Source: Pelotomaculum propionicicum (GTDB lineage: Bacteria > Bacillota > Desulfotomaculia > Desulfotomaculales > Pelotomaculaceae). Taken from it: a stretch of DNA of 48,202 nt. How positions within the stretch are numbered: position 1 is the stretch's first letter; every line of letters begins with the position of its first letter. The position numbers and the translations under genes were made by a program. The stretch is from contig NZ_QFFZ01000027.1 in NCBI RefSeq assembly GCF_004369225.1, forward strand, positions 1 through 48,202. The letters are read 5' to 3'. Shown here piece by piece: positions 30,957-41,300 of this stretch. A model generated the notes under the pieces. It was not told the origin of the DNA. It searched no databases and was given only the letters and a program-made list of their open reading frames with translations.

Positions 30957-31766
30957 ATGAAAAAAGTTGCTTTTTACGGGAAAGGCGGCATCGGAAAATC
31001 AACGACAGCTGCCAATGTATCCGCCGCGTTGGCGGAAAAAGGACATTTGGTTTGTCAGATTGGCTGTGATCCGAAAAATGATTCCACACGGCTGCTGTTA
31101 GGCAAGGCATGTGCGCAGACGGTGCTGGATATGGTCAGGCAAAACGGGGATGAGGTAACAACTGAACAAGTAGTTCATACCGGTTTTGCCGGGGTGAAAT
31201 GCGTGGAAGCCGGCGGACCGGAACCGGGAGTGGGGTGCGCCGGCCGCGGGATCATTGTAGCCCTGGAAAAATTAAAGTTGTTGCAGGCCATTACGGACGA
31301 ACACTTTGTGTTGTATGACGTACTGGGAGATGTGGTTTGCGGCGGTTTTGCCGTGCCTATCCGGGAAGGCTATGCAACCGACATCTATATTGTTTCTTCC
31401 GGGGAATTGATGTCGTTGTATGCCGCCAATAACATCGCCAAAGGGGTGGCGCGTTTTTCCGGGCGGGGCAGGGCGCGTCTCGGTGGAATTATCGGCAACA
31501 GCCGAAACATCGCTAATGAGCGGGAACTGTTGTGTGAATTTGCGGAAAAACTGAATACCCGTTTGGTTGCTTTCATTCCGCATGACCGGTCGGTGCAGCA
31601 GGCGGAAATACGCCGTAAAACAGTAATTGAGCTGGCGCCGCATTCACGGCAAGCTGATGTGTACCGGCGACTGGCGGATTATATTGTTGAAAATACCGCG
31701 TTGACTGTGCCTACGCCTATGTCCTTGGCGGAACTGGAGGAGTTGTCGCTTACCTATGGTGATTAG
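30957..31766 (+). CDS. Nitrogenase-like iron protein (NifH/BchL/CfbC family)
   Basis: This homodimeric, ATP-driven electron donor has 269 residues. P-loop GKGGIGKST (8-16); switch regions and the [4Fe-4S] cysteines C94 (GVGCAGRG) and C128 (GDVVCGGFA) are all present. These two cysteines bridge the dimer in NifH. The C-terminus is short. It should reduce the partner encoded by the next two genes. Similarity in general form is to the NifH superfamily; context separates it from nitrogen fixation, since no nifB, nifE or nifN is nearby. The ribosome binding site is weak. It overlaps the next gene by 11 bp. Confidence 0.9.
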   Translation: MKKVAFYGKGGIGKSTTAANVSAALAEKGHLVCQIGCDPKNDSTRLLLGKACAQTVLDMVRQNGDEVTTEQVVHTGFAGVKCVEAGGPEPGVGCAGRGIIVALEKLKLLQAITDEHFVLYDVLGDVVCGGFAVPIREGYATDIYIVSSGELMSLYAANNIAKGVARFSGRGRARLGGIIGNSRNIANERELLCEFAEKLNTRLVAFIPHDRSVQQAEIRRKTVIELAPHSRQADVYRRLADYIVENTALTVPTPMSLAELEELSLTYGD

Positions 31767-33054
31767 TAAACGGCCTGTGGTGACAATTAAAGGCGGCTGC
31801 AGCTGCAGCATGCCCGGTGTTTGGCGCGCCGTGGCGCACAATGAGGGCGCCGTGGTTATTTACCATAGTCCGAAAGCATGCGGACATGTAACCCGTGAAA
31901 TGAATTTAGGGGGCTATTACCGCTCGGTGGCGCGCCGGGAATTCGTTCCCAGGCAATACATGGCGCCGTTAGTTGTAAGCGGTCTTAAGGAAGAGCACTC
32001 CATTTTCGGCGGCGCCGAACAATTGCGGCAATGCATCGGATATGTGGTTACGAGATATAAGCCGGCGTACATTGTTATCGCCAATTCCTGCGTGGCCGGC
32101 GTGATCGGTGACGACGTTCAGGCGGTAGCTTATGAAGCCGGGCAAGAATGGAAGATACCGGTTATGTCCGTGCCGTGTTCCGGTTTTTTGGACGGTGAAT
32201 ACTACGCGGGTTTTTATCATACCGGCAGAGCGTTGGCGGACCGGTTTATGTTTCCCCGGCCGGCAATGGAAAACACGGTAACCTTGCTGGGCGACCGTGG
32301 CGGTCCGGGCGGGCCGGATGTTCAGGAAATGAAGGGTCTTTTGCAATACTTCGGCTTAAAGGCGCACTGCCATTTTCCAGGATATGCTTCGCTGGAGGAG
32401 ATTCAACGGGTGCCGGCTTCGGCGCTTTGTGTGCCGTTGGGGGGAAGGGCAGAGGCATTTTCCTGGATGCGCAGGCTTGCATCCGATTTAGAAGAGATGT
32501 TTGGCGTTCCTTTCCTGGATCATGATTGTCCGGTGGGTTGGCAGGGCACCAAGACATGGCTTAAAAACATGGGCAAGTTGTTAGGGCGGAAAAGCCAGGT
32601 TTTACTGGCGGAAAAAGAACAGGAACAACGCTTGCGGCAGCAGGTTGTGAAGTCTCGCGCAAAGATACGGGCGGCGCGGGTTGTCCTGTGTATCGGCCGT
32701 CCACTATTGCATTTTCAGCCGGACTGGGTGTTTGAACTGCTTGCTTATACAGGCGTGTCGCTGGATGGTATCATTTTGCTTCGCGGACTAACCGGACAGC
32801 AGCGGGACGCCATGCGGCGGGAGTTGCAGAATAACACGGAAGCGCCGGTTTTCGATCAAAGAGAGGGCGCCGCTGTCCTGGAAACAGCGGATCTCGTCGT
32901 CACCACCCACGAATTAGCCGAAGATACAAAGCGGCAGTTGTTTTTACCGGTGCTGTCACCGGTGGGAGTAGGCGGTCTGGTCCTGGTGATGCAAAAATTA
33001 GCGCGGCTTGCGGAGCGGCCTGCTCGGCGGGGAGGAATCATATATGGGTGGTGA
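31756..33054 (+). CDS. Nitrogenase-like component 1, alpha-type (NifD-like) subunit
   Basis: This 432-residue NifD-superfamily protein keeps the cysteine pattern that binds the inter-subunit iron-sulfur cluster: C15/C17 (GGCSCSMPG), C42 (SPKACGHV) and C112 (NSCVAGVIGDD), matching NifD C62, C88 and C154. I do not see equivalents of the FeMo-cofactor ligands (Cys275 and His442 of NifD), so a nitrogenase cofactor is unlikely. A tetrapyrrole or other substrate in that space, as in BchN or CfbD, is the better reading. It probably forms a heterotetramer with the product of the next gene, whose ATG lies 11 bp inside its end. Confidence 0.85.
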   Translation: MVISKRPVVTIKGGCSCSMPGVWRAVAHNEGAVVIYHSPKACGHVTREMNLGGYYRSVARREFVPRQYMAPLVVSGLKEEHSIFGGAEQLRQCIGYVVTRYKPAYIVIANSCVAGVIGDDVQAVAYEAGQEWKIPVMSVPCSGFLDGEYYAGFYHTGRALADRFMFPRPAMENTVTLLGDRGGPGGPDVQEMKGLLQYFGLKAHCHFPGYASLEEIQRVPASALCVPLGGRAEAFSWMRRLASDLEEMFGVPFLDHDCPVGWQGTKTWLKNMGKLLGRKSQVLLAEKEQEQRLRQQVVKSRAKIRAARVVLCIGRPLLHFQPDWVFELLAYTGVSLDGIILLRGLTGQQRDAMRRELQNNTEAPVFDQREGAAVLETADLVVTTHELAEDTKRQLFLPVLSPVGVGGLVLVMQKLARLAERPARRGGIIYGW

Positions 33055-34336
33055 AAGTCAGTGGGGCAATGTGTGCGCACAGGTCGATACTTGCGCGTTA
33101 ACCGGCGCGGCAGCTTTTTTTGCAGGTATTCCGGATGCCGTTATTGTGGCGAATGGGCCGCTCTGGTGCTATTTTTACGCCTTGAGATATCTGGAAAAGC
33201 CGTGCCCCAAGGTTGGCGCGCGTTTTTATTGCTCCCAGCCGGACAATAACGCAGTTGTTTATGGCACTGAAGAGTGCTTATCGGGTATTCTGCAATCCAT
33301 CCGGCGAAACTCCCGGCCACCGGTGCTGCTGATAGAAAATAGCTGCGCTATTGGTTTGATTGGCGATGATATAGCCGGGATTGCCGGCCGGGCCGATATG
33401 CCCTGTCCGGTAGTATGCATCGACAGCGGGGGCTTGACGGGAGGTTTTTGGGAGGGATACCGGGCGGCTGCCAGGGCTTATTTGGACGTGATGCCGCCGC
33501 AGCGGCGCAGTGAAGTACAGCCGCGTACGGTGAACCTGTTGGGATGTACCATCGGCTATTACAACGCTGCAAACGATATACGGGAGTTAAAACGGATACT
33601 GGCGCTGGCCGGGTATCAAATCCTGGCCTGTCCGGGGGCGGGGAGCGGCATTGAAGAAATCACAACAATGACGCGGGCGGAACTAAACATTGTCGTCCAT
33701 GAGGAATTGGGCCTGGAAATTGCGCAATACCTGCAGCAGGAATACGGCATGCCTTATCTGTCGCTGCCGCCGCCTTACGGCATTGAAGGTTCCTTGGATT
33801 GGCTGAAAGCACTGGGACAAATGGTGCGGATGGATGACCGGAGTTTGCAGGCTGTACAACGGGAAGCGGGTGATCTGGAGCGGCAAATGCGGACGGCTGT
33901 CTTGGAAATGCAGCAGATTTGGGGAGAATTGTGTTTTCCCCGTACTCTGGTTGCCGCGCCTTCTTCCGTGGCGTTGGGAATGGCGCGGGCTGTGCGCTCG
34001 GAGTGGGCGGACACCGGGCCGTTGACAGTAGTTTTACATGACGGCAGGCTGCCTCATCAGCCGCTGGATTACATTGATATGATACTGGACGGGCAGAGCG
34101 ACAGTCAGGCGGTAGAGCGTCAATTGACAGGATTGGCGGGGGGGTTGTTGCTGGCCAGCTGCAACGAGAAAGCCATATTGCGGCAGCAGGCGGCGCCGGT
34201 TGCAGTTTGTCAGAATATCGCCCTGCCGGTATGTGATGAAGTGATCCTCAGTGACCGGCCGTTCATGGGATTGCGCGGCGCGTGCCACATGACCGAACGG
34301 CTTTGGAATCAATATATTGACTTTTGTCAGCGGTAG
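33044..34336 (+). CDS. Nitrogenase-like component 1, beta-type (NifK-like) subunit
   Basis: The 430-residue partner of the NifD-like protein keeps C17 (DTCALTGAA), C42 (GPLWCYFY) and C101 (NSCAIGLIGDD), aligning with NifK C70, C95 and C153; extra cysteines lie at 11, 54, 63 and 78. With three cysteines on each subunit, an 8Fe or P-type cluster shared by the two is possible, whereas F430 reductase CfbD works as a homodimer. I place the start at ATG 33044, 8 bp after GGGGAGGA. This is the last gene before the second cobalamin riboswitch. Confidence 0.83.
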   Translation: MGGESQWGNVCAQVDTCALTGAAAFFAGIPDAVIVANGPLWCYFYALRYLEKPCPKVGARFYCSQPDNNAVVYGTEECLSGILQSIRRNSRPPVLLIENSCAIGLIGDDIAGIAGRADMPCPVVCIDSGGLTGGFWEGYRAAARAYLDVMPPQRRSEVQPRTVNLLGCTIGYYNAANDIRELKRILALAGYQILACPGAGSGIEEITTMTRAELNIVVHEELGLEIAQYLQQEYGMPYLSLPPPYGIEGSLDWLKALGQMVRMDDRSLQAVQREAGDLERQMRTAVLEMQQIWGELCFPRTLVAAPSSVALGMARAVRSEWADTGPLTVVLHDGRLPHQPLDYIDMILDGQSDSQAVERQLTGLAGGLLLASCNEKAILRQQAAPVAVCQNIALPVCDEVILSDRPFMGLRGACHMTERLWNQYIDFCQR

Positions 34337-34479
34337 AGGTGAAGGACATGAAGTGATTCCAGGGGATTATTAATGGTTTTTATGAAGTTAAGAAGGATAG
34401 GTTTCTTAGCTTAAAGTTGTTGAACAAATTTTAATAAAATATGGAAATAGTATTTTGTTTCCCGTTAATTTTTATCGGG

Positions 34480-34614
34480 AGACAACCAGGGGAAGACCGG
34501 TGCGAATCCGGCGCGGTCCCGCCACTGTGATGGGGATTTGCTTTGCAAAATGCCACTGGGGAAACCTGGGAAGGCGCAAGGTAGAAATGAACCCAAGCCA
34601 GGAGACCTGCGCTA
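34480..34614 (+). ncRNA. Cobalamin riboswitch (aptamer) upstream of btuFCD
   Basis: All hallmark blocks are present: GGTGCGAATCCGGCGCGGTC and CCGCCACTGTGA (34499-34530), ATGCCACTGGGGAAACCTGG (34550-34569), GAAGGCGCAAGG, and AAGCCAGGAGACCTGC (34595-34610). It precedes a terminator and the btuF gene, so corrinoid uptake and the whole chelatase set downstream should be turned off when cobalamin is plentiful. Confidence 0.95.
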
Positions 34615-34678
34615 TTTCCTTTAACCAGAACTGCCTACGCGGATAGGAAGGGGGTTTTAGTTTTTCCGCTAAAATGCT

Positions 34679-34712
34679 ATCCCGTCTTGGTAGACGGGGT
34701 TTTTGATTTTTT
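34679..34712 (+). terminator. Expression-platform terminator of the btuF riboswitch
   Basis: ATCCCGTC (34679-34686) pairs with GACGGGGT (34693-34700), followed by TTTTTGATTTTTTT. It lies about 145 bp before the btuF start. Confidence 0.88.
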
Positions 34713-34856
34713 TATATTTTCTTTGGAATGCCGGGGTGGCAAGGCAACAGATGCATTTTGCGGTAAACAGATTGATGTGGAGAGTGGAAAAATTTTTATA
34801 GGTAGATTGTGAGTTTTTTTAAGCAGGAACGACTTGCAAAAGGAGGTTTTAGGTTC

Positions 34857-35981
34857 GTGTTCGAGTCACTGAAAAAGATCTTTTTAATCTTTACCTTATT
34901 TTTATCTCTGGTTCTGCTGGCAGGCTGCAATAAGGGGAAAACAGTATCAGAAACAGGCGCTGTTTCGCTTAAATATGCTACAGGGTTTAAGATCGAGAAT
35001 TTAGCCGGTGACTGCAAGAAAATTACCGACGGTGAAAAGAGGGCCTTGCTTTTGGTCCCCCAGGGGGAAAAAGCGCCGGCCGGCTATGAAAACCTGCCCG
35101 TTATAAATACTCCGATTAAACGCGTAGTATTAACTTCAACAACCCAGGCATCCCTCTTGAGGCCCTTGGACGAATTGGGAAGCATTATTGGAGTAAAAAC
35201 AGAAATAGAGGGTTGGTATATGGATCAGATCAAAGCAGGGATGGGTAACGGTATAATCCAGTTGGTCGGCAGCGGGATGGGGCCTTTGGATTATGATAAG
35301 ATCGTAGCCTTAAAGCCGGACCTTGTCTTTATTAGCACAGGGGGTACTACTGATGCCCAGACACTACAGAAATTGGAAGAACTAAAGATTCCGGTGTCCG
35401 TAGATAATTGCTGGCTGGAAAATGATCCCTTGGGGAGACTGGAGTGGATCAAGTTTTTTGCCTCTTTTTACAATAAGGAGCAACAGGCATCTGATTATTT
35501 TGATAATTCCGAAAAAAATATCGAAAGTATTACATCGATAGTGGCCAAGGAAGAAGCCAGGCCGAAGGTTACGTGGGGTTTGATTTATCAGGGTAAGGCC
35601 TATGTGGCTGGAATAGATTCTTATGTGGCCAAAATGATTGCCATGGCCGGGGGGGACTATCTCTTTAAAGATATTAAAGGAACGGGCAGCAGCGCAATTA
35701 CTGTCGAAGAGTATTACACCAAGAGTAAAGAGGCAGATATTTATATGGATGACACAATGATCAATCTCGGTCACAATACGATTGCCAATATCACCGGCCA
35801 GTCGGATGTTTTGGCGGATCTGCCGGCAGTTATGAAAGGCAAAGTATGGGGTTTTCAACCATGGTATTGGCAATCACTGGATAAAACCGACGAAGTGATC
35901 GAAGACCTGGCTGCTATCTTCCATCCGGATCTTTTTACGGGTTATCAATTAAAACAGTTCACTAAGTTACCGCCGGCTTAA
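34857..35981 (+). CDS. btuF: Corrinoid ABC transporter substrate-binding lipoprotein
   Basis: This 374-residue BtuF/FepB-type lipoprotein captures corrinoid outside the membrane and delivers it to BtuC. A lipobox, VLLAGC, puts the lipidated Cys at 24. The body has the class III binding-protein pattern with a helical backbone: VVLTSTTQASLLRPLDELGSI and VALKPDLVFIS in the first lobe, DADIYMDD-like KEADIYMDDT and KVWGFQPWYWQSLD in the second. I place the start at GTG 34857, 10 bp after AAAAGGAGG; an in-frame GTG at 34809 lies before it. Riboswitch control supports corrinoid over haem or siderophore. Confidence 0.87.
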   Translation: MFESLKKIFLIFTLFLSLVLLAGCNKGKTVSETGAVSLKYATGFKIENLAGDCKKITDGEKRALLLVPQGEKAPAGYENLPVINTPIKRVVLTSTTQASLLRPLDELGSIIGVKTEIEGWYMDQIKAGMGNGIIQLVGSGMGPLDYDKIVALKPDLVFISTGGTTDAQTLQKLEELKIPVSVDNCWLENDPLGRLEWIKFFASFYNKEQQASDYFDNSEKNIESITSIVAKEEARPKVTWGLIYQGKAYVAGIDSYVAKMIAMAGGDYLFKDIKGTGSSAITVEEYYTKSKEADIYMDDTMINLGHNTIANITGQSDVLADLPAVMKGKVWGFQPWYWQSLDKTDEVIEDLAAIFHPDLFTGYQLKQFTKLPPA

Positions 35982-36040
35982 TATCAAGAAAAACAGATGA
36001 TACTGCCAAAGGACCTGATTGGTTCCCCGAGGAGGTGTTT

Positions 36041-37069
36041 TTGATTAAATTCCATATCGGTAGAACTGGTAAAATATTGTTGCTGTTTGTCCTGTTTGGA
36101 TTGTTGCTGATCTTGTTTGTGATATTAAGTATCGTATATGGCTCGGTTCAGATCCCGTTGCAGGACCTGGTTAATGTTTTGCTGCGCCATGGGGAGAACA
36201 TTGTTTACAATAAGGTGGTTTGGGATATCCGCTTCCCCCGTGCCCTGGCTTCCGTACTGGGTGGCGCGGCGCTGGCTGTCAGCGGCCTGCTGTTGCAGAT
36301 ATTCTTTCGCAACCCCATTGTTGATTCCTATGTACTGGGAGTCTCTTCCGGCGCCACTCTGATTGTGGCTGTTCTGATGCTGACAGGGTTTACTCTGGGA
36401 ATAGGGACAATCCCGTCATATTTGCTGAGCGCAGGCGCCCTTGTCGGCGCCCTGGCTGTGGTGCTCCTGATTGTGGCTATATCATGCAAGGTAAAACAAG
36501 TCGTAACTTTGTTAGTGATTGGTTTAATGATTGGTTATATATGCAGTGCGGTAAGCAGTATTTTAGTGGCCTTTGCGGAAAAGGAAAATCTACATAATTT
36601 TGTCCTTTGGACTTTGGGCAGTTTTTCCGGCTTTGGCTGGGACGAGGTGATAATTCAGGCGATAGCAGGCGGGGTCCTCATGGTTATTGCTTATCTTTTT
36701 TGCAAGTCACTTAATGCTTTGCTGCTGGGAGAGAATTACGCCCGGAGTATGGGAGTGAATATTAGGATACTGCGGATTTTTATTGTTCTGATTTCCAGCG
36801 CGCTCGCAGCTTTGGTAACGGCTTTCGCAGGGCCCGTGGCCTTCATCGGTCTCGCCGCCCCTCATCTTGCACGGTTGACGCTGGGCACTTCAGACAACAA
36901 GATTCTCATTCCAGCAACGATTATATTGGGGGCATTGATTACTACTTTATGTGACTTCCTGGCCAGGATTACCTTTTCTCCTGTAGAGCTGCCGATCAGT
37001 GCCGTTTCCTCTTTAATAGGCGCACCGATCGTTATTGTTTTACTTATGAAAAGGAGGACTAGCTTATGA
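36041..37069 (+). CDS. btuC: Corrinoid ABC transporter permease (FecCD/BtuC family)
   Basis: This is a 342-residue polytopic permease. FecCD family segments visible include RFPRALASVLGGAALAVSGLLLQ, FRNPIVDSYVLGVSSGA, WTLGSFSGFGWDEV and VAFIGLAAPHLARLTLGTSDNK (coupling loop region). The TTG at 36041 is 5 bp after GAGGAGG and gives M-IKFHIGR; the GTG at 36035 overlaps the binding site. It overlaps btuD by 4 bp (ATGA). Confidence 0.9.
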   Translation: MIKFHIGRTGKILLLFVLFGLLLILFVILSIVYGSVQIPLQDLVNVLLRHGENIVYNKVVWDIRFPRALASVLGGAALAVSGLLLQIFFRNPIVDSYVLGVSSGATLIVAVLMLTGFTLGIGTIPSYLLSAGALVGALAVVLLIVAISCKVKQVVTLLVIGLMIGYICSAVSSILVAFAEKENLHNFVLWTLGSFSGFGWDEVIIQAIAGGVLMVIAYLFCKSLNALLLGENYARSMGVNIRILRIFIVLISSALAALVTAFAGPVAFIGLAAPHLARLTLGTSDNKILIPATIILGALITTLCDFLARITFSPVELPISAVSSLIGAPIVIVLLMKRRTSL

Positions 37070-38265
37070 ATGTGCTGCAAGCGAAGGAATTGGCGGTGGG
37101 TTATGACAGCAGGACGGTGGTCGGCGGGATTAACCTGGAAGCGTTAAAAGGCCAATTCATTTGTCTTTTAGGTCCCAACGGCTCCGGCAAATCGACCATC
37201 TTGCGCTGTCTGGCGGGGCTGCTGGCCCCGTTGCAAGGTTCGGTGTTTCTTAAGGGTAATTTGCTTTACCGCATGGAACCAAAAGAATTGTCCAGGACGA
37301 TGGCGGTGGTTTTAACAGAACGTCTTTCCCCGGGCCTGATTACAGTATTCGATGTTGCCGCGATGGGCAGATACCCTTATACAGACTTTTTCGGGCGTCT
37401 GTCCGGGGAAGACATACAGAAAACCTGGGAGGCGCTGTGTCTTGTTAACGCGCATGATTTAGCGGAAAGATACTTTGATGAATTGAGCGACGGAGAGAAA
37501 CAAAAAGTGCTGCTTGCCAGGGCGCTGGTACAGGAGCCTGAAGTAATCATCCTGGATGAACCAACTTCTCACCTTGATGTAAAACACCGTCTGGAAGTAA
37601 TGAAAATTTTGCGGCAGCTAACCAAGGAAAAAGGTATTACCGTGATTCTTTCCCTGCACGAAATTGATTTAGCCTTAAAGAGCTGCGAAACGGCGCTTCT
37701 TGTTAAAAACGGGAGAATACTTACTTATGGGGCGCCGGAAGAGATCCTGAGCGAAGAAATGGTGGCAGAGCTTTACGATATAGAGTCGGCAAATTTCAGC
37801 AATTACCTGGGCGGCATTGAACTGAGGAATAGCGGGGGTACGAGGGTCTATGTCCTGGCCGGCGCCGGCAGCGGCGCGCCTGTTTACCGGCTGCTTAATA
37901 AATTTAATTTTAGTGTTATAACCGGCGTAATTCATGAGAACGACATCGACTATCACGTAGGCAAAGCTTTAGGCGCCACTGTCATCAGTGAGAAACCCTT
38001 TGAAGAAATCAGCGCCGCCTCTTTGAATAAGGCAGTTATTTTAGGCCAGCAGGCAGATTGCGTTATTGATGCCGGGTGCCCGATAGGCTCTTTGAACAGG
38101 CGCAACGTAGAGATCATAAAGCAGCTCCTGGCCCGTGATAAAATTATCTATTGCCTGCGCAGCAAACAGGAAGCCCGGAGGTTATACGGAGCCGATGACG
38201 CAAGGCTGAAGTATTTTCCCACCATAGTTGCAATGGTGGAAAAGCTGAATGCAAGGGGCCGATAA
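37066..38265 (+). CDS. btuD: Corrinoid ABC transporter ATPase with extra C-terminal domain
   Basis: The first about 250 residues form a BtuD/FecE ATPase: Walker A GPNGSGKS near 36-43, signature LSDGEKQK (the second Gly of LSGGQ is Asp here shifted as LSDGE), Walker B VIILDEPTSHLD and H-loop SLHE. Normal BtuD stops there. This one has a further 145 residues (about 255-399; TRVYVLAGAGSGAPVYRLL, DIDYHVGKALGATVISEKPF, DCVIDAGCPIG) that look like an alpha/beta Rossmann-type domain. It might sense a nucleotide or corrinoid, or regulate transport. The function of the extension is unknown. Confidence 0.88.
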   Translation: MNVLQAKELAVGYDSRTVVGGINLEALKGQFICLLGPNGSGKSTILRCLAGLLAPLQGSVFLKGNLLYRMEPKELSRTMAVVLTERLSPGLITVFDVAAMGRYPYTDFFGRLSGEDIQKTWEALCLVNAHDLAERYFDELSDGEKQKVLLARALVQEPEVIILDEPTSHLDVKHRLEVMKILRQLTKEKGITVILSLHEIDLALKSCETALLVKNGRILTYGAPEEILSEEMVAELYDIESANFSNYLGGIELRNSGGTRVYVLAGAGSGAPVYRLLNKFNFSVITGVIHENDIDYHVGKALGATVISEKPFEEISAASLNKAVILGQQADCVIDAGCPIGSLNRRNVEIIKQLLARDKIIYCLRSKQEARRLYGADDARLKYFPTIVAMVEKLNARGR

Positions 38266-38313
38266 ATAACATGCGGGGCCCGGCATCCTGTTTATGGAGA
38301 CAGCAAAACAATA

Positions 38314-41300
38314 ATGAATCAGGAAGAGAGGGAGAAAATGGGACGTATTGTATTCCTGACCAATATGGAACGCCAGTATGTAATGCTGGAACGGGCGCGG
38401 GATAATTTACTCCAGGAGAAGAGTTTGCAGTCTGAAGGGCGGACGGTGTTTTTGACCGATGCCGTTATCTGGGGGGATGAATGGCAAGAGACTTTTGCGG
38501 CAAGTGATGTTATTGTTTTCACATGGATGGGCAGCGGCCTGAATACGGATTTTCTCAAAAAAGCGGCCGATTTTTTACAGAGCAATAAAATTACATATAT
38601 CATGCTGATTCCCGATCCCGGCGCCGGGGAATTATGTTATGGAATTACGCCGGAAGACAGGAAGACGCTGCAAAAATACCTGTTGTACGGCGGCATTGAA
38701 AACTACCGGAATCTCTGGTTTTGGCTGAGCAGCGTCTATTGCCGGGATGTATGTGATTATCAGCCGCCCCAACCGTTGATATGGAACGGTATCTTCCACC
38801 CCAGAGCGGATAAAGCATTTACGGACAGCGCGGAATACCGCCGTTTGTTTTGCCGGCCGGACCGGCCTACGGCAGGGGTTCTGTTTTATCGTGACGAGTG
38901 GGTGTGGGGGGATACGGCGTATCAGGCCGCCCTGGTGGAGGAAATCGAAAAGCAGGGTATGAATGCGGTGGCGGTGTTCAGCCAGGGTGTGGCGGATCCG
39001 GAATTGAATGTGCCGGGTTTGGCTGAAGCAATGCAGACGTTCTTTTATGAACAGGACATGCCGGTGATTGATGTGTTGATTAACACGATAAAATTCTCCC
39101 TTACGGCGACGCGGGCGATTGACCTAAAATCCCTGGAGCGGTTAAAGGCGCCGGTACTGCAGGCATATACACTGCTGCGTCCGCGGGAGCAGTGGAAAAA
39201 CTCCATTGAAGGCATGATGTCGATGGAGATCGCTGTCAGCGTAACCATGCCGGAGTTTGACGGCATTATCCATTCTGCGCCTGTGGCCGGCAGGGAATAT
39301 ATGCCCGACGGCGACGCAGTATACTTGCCGATTCCGGAACGCATCAACATGGTGGCGCGCAAAGCCGGAAAGTGGGCTAAATTGCGTCATAAAGCAAACA
39401 GTGAGAAAAAGATCGGAATCATCTTTCATAATTATCCTCCCACCAATTCGAATATCGGCAGCGCGGCCGGGTTGGATTCACCGGACAGCATCCGCCTTTT
39501 GCTGGCTGAAATGGTGGAACGCGGCTACCGGGTCGACCACATTCCTGATGATAGTCAGTCGTTTATGAATGAACTGGTGGCGCACGCCACCAATGACCGG
39601 CGTTACATCACAGAAGAGCAGATTGGGCAGGCTGAAAAACTGAGCGGACAGCAATACCGGCGGTTCTTTGACAATTTGGAGGAGGAAACCCAGGCTCAAC
39701 TGGCGCGTGACTGGGGTACGCCCCCGGGTGATGTGTTTCAATACGACGGGAACCTTTTAGTGCCCGGCATGCAAAGCGGCAATATCTTTATCACAGTTCA
39801 GCCGCCGCGCGGTTTTGGCGAAGATCCGGCAAAGATTTATCATTCGCCGGATTGCGCGCCGACCCACCATTATCTTGCCTATTATCACTGGTTGCGGGAT
39901 ATTTGGCAGGCGGATGCCGTCATCCATGTCGGCACGCATGGTTCCCTGGAATGGCTGCCTGGCAAAGGCGCCGGGCTGTCGCGCCAATGTTACCCCGATT
40001 TAGCCATCGGGGACTTGCCGAATATATACCCCTATTGGATCACCGTTATTGGCGAAGGCATCCAGGCTAAACGGCGCGGCGCCGCCTGTCTGATCAGCTA
40101 TCTGACCCCGCCGATGAGCAATGCCGGCGCCTATGATGAACTGGCCGAACTGGAAAAATTGCTGGACGAATATGCTCATTTCAAACAGAACCAGCCCGAC
40201 AATGCGGAGGTGATGGTTAATCTTATCCGGGAAAAAGCGCGGGAGGCCGATTTGCAGGATGATATTCCCGAGTGCCCGGAGCAGCCCTTTGATGACTATG
40301 TCCAGCGCCTGCATGCTTATATAACCGATATTAAGAATATGCAGATCCGGGTGGGGCTCCATGTGCTGGGCTGTCCGCCCCGGGATGAGAATCTGGTGGA
40401 GTACCTTTTGGCGCTGACCCGCATGGACAACGGGGAAACGCCTTCGTTGACCCAGACACTGGCCGCTATGTACGGATTTGACTATTATGAACTGCTGGAG
40501 CAGAGCGGTAAAATGCTGCCTGACGGCAGCAAGACCTGTGGAGCTCTGATCGACGAAATCCGTGAGCGCAGCCGCCAAATCATTCTCTTGCTGGCCGGGC
40601 GCAACTTTTCTGCGGAACAGGCGGAAGCCGTGCTGGATTTACCGTGGGCCGGCAATTTAGACCAGGTCTTGCGTGAGCAACTGCTGAGCGTGGCCCGCTA
40701 TATTTGCCGGACGTTAGCGCCAAACCTGGAAAAAACAAAACAAGAAGTCACCAACTTGCTGGCGGCTCTGGAAGGATACTACGTGGAACCGGGGCCGGCA
40801 GGCGCTCCCACCAGCGGTATGGCGGATGTCTTGCCGACGGGGCGGAATTTTTACGGCATCGATCCCCGTACCTTGCCGACGCCTCCGGCCTGGGAAATCG
40901 GCAAGACGATGGGCGCCGATGTTATTGAACGATATATTGCCGAAGAAGGACGTTATCCTGAAAGCGTCGGCATTGTGGTCTGGGCTACCAGCAACGAGCG
41001 CAGCCACGGCCAGTGCATAGCCCAATTCTTATATCTCCTGGGCGTGCGTCCCGTATGGCAGCGGGGCAGCCTGCGGGTGGTGGGCCTGGAGGTTATACCC
41101 ATAGTTGAGCTGAAACGGCCCCGTATTGATGTAACGGCCCGTATCAGCGGACTATTCCGTGACAGCATGCCTATGGCTGTTAACTGGATGGACAAGGCAG
41201 TCGAACTTGTGGCCAATTTGGACGAAGGTCCGGAAATTAATTATGTGCGTAAGCATGTGCTGCAAGACGCACAGAAGATGGAGCAGGAAGGGATGGAGAG

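Noticed and set aside
30957-34336. Nitrogen-fixing nitrogenase nifHDK
   Set aside because: FeMo-cofactor ligands are not evident, the subunits are shorter than NifD and NifK, no nifB/E/N are nearby and the context is corrinoid metabolism.
30957-34336. F430 biosynthesis (CfbC/CfbD)
   Set aside because: CfbD is a homodimer, and CfbA, CfbB and CfbE are absent; two unlike component-1 genes and a CobN-type chelatase are present instead.
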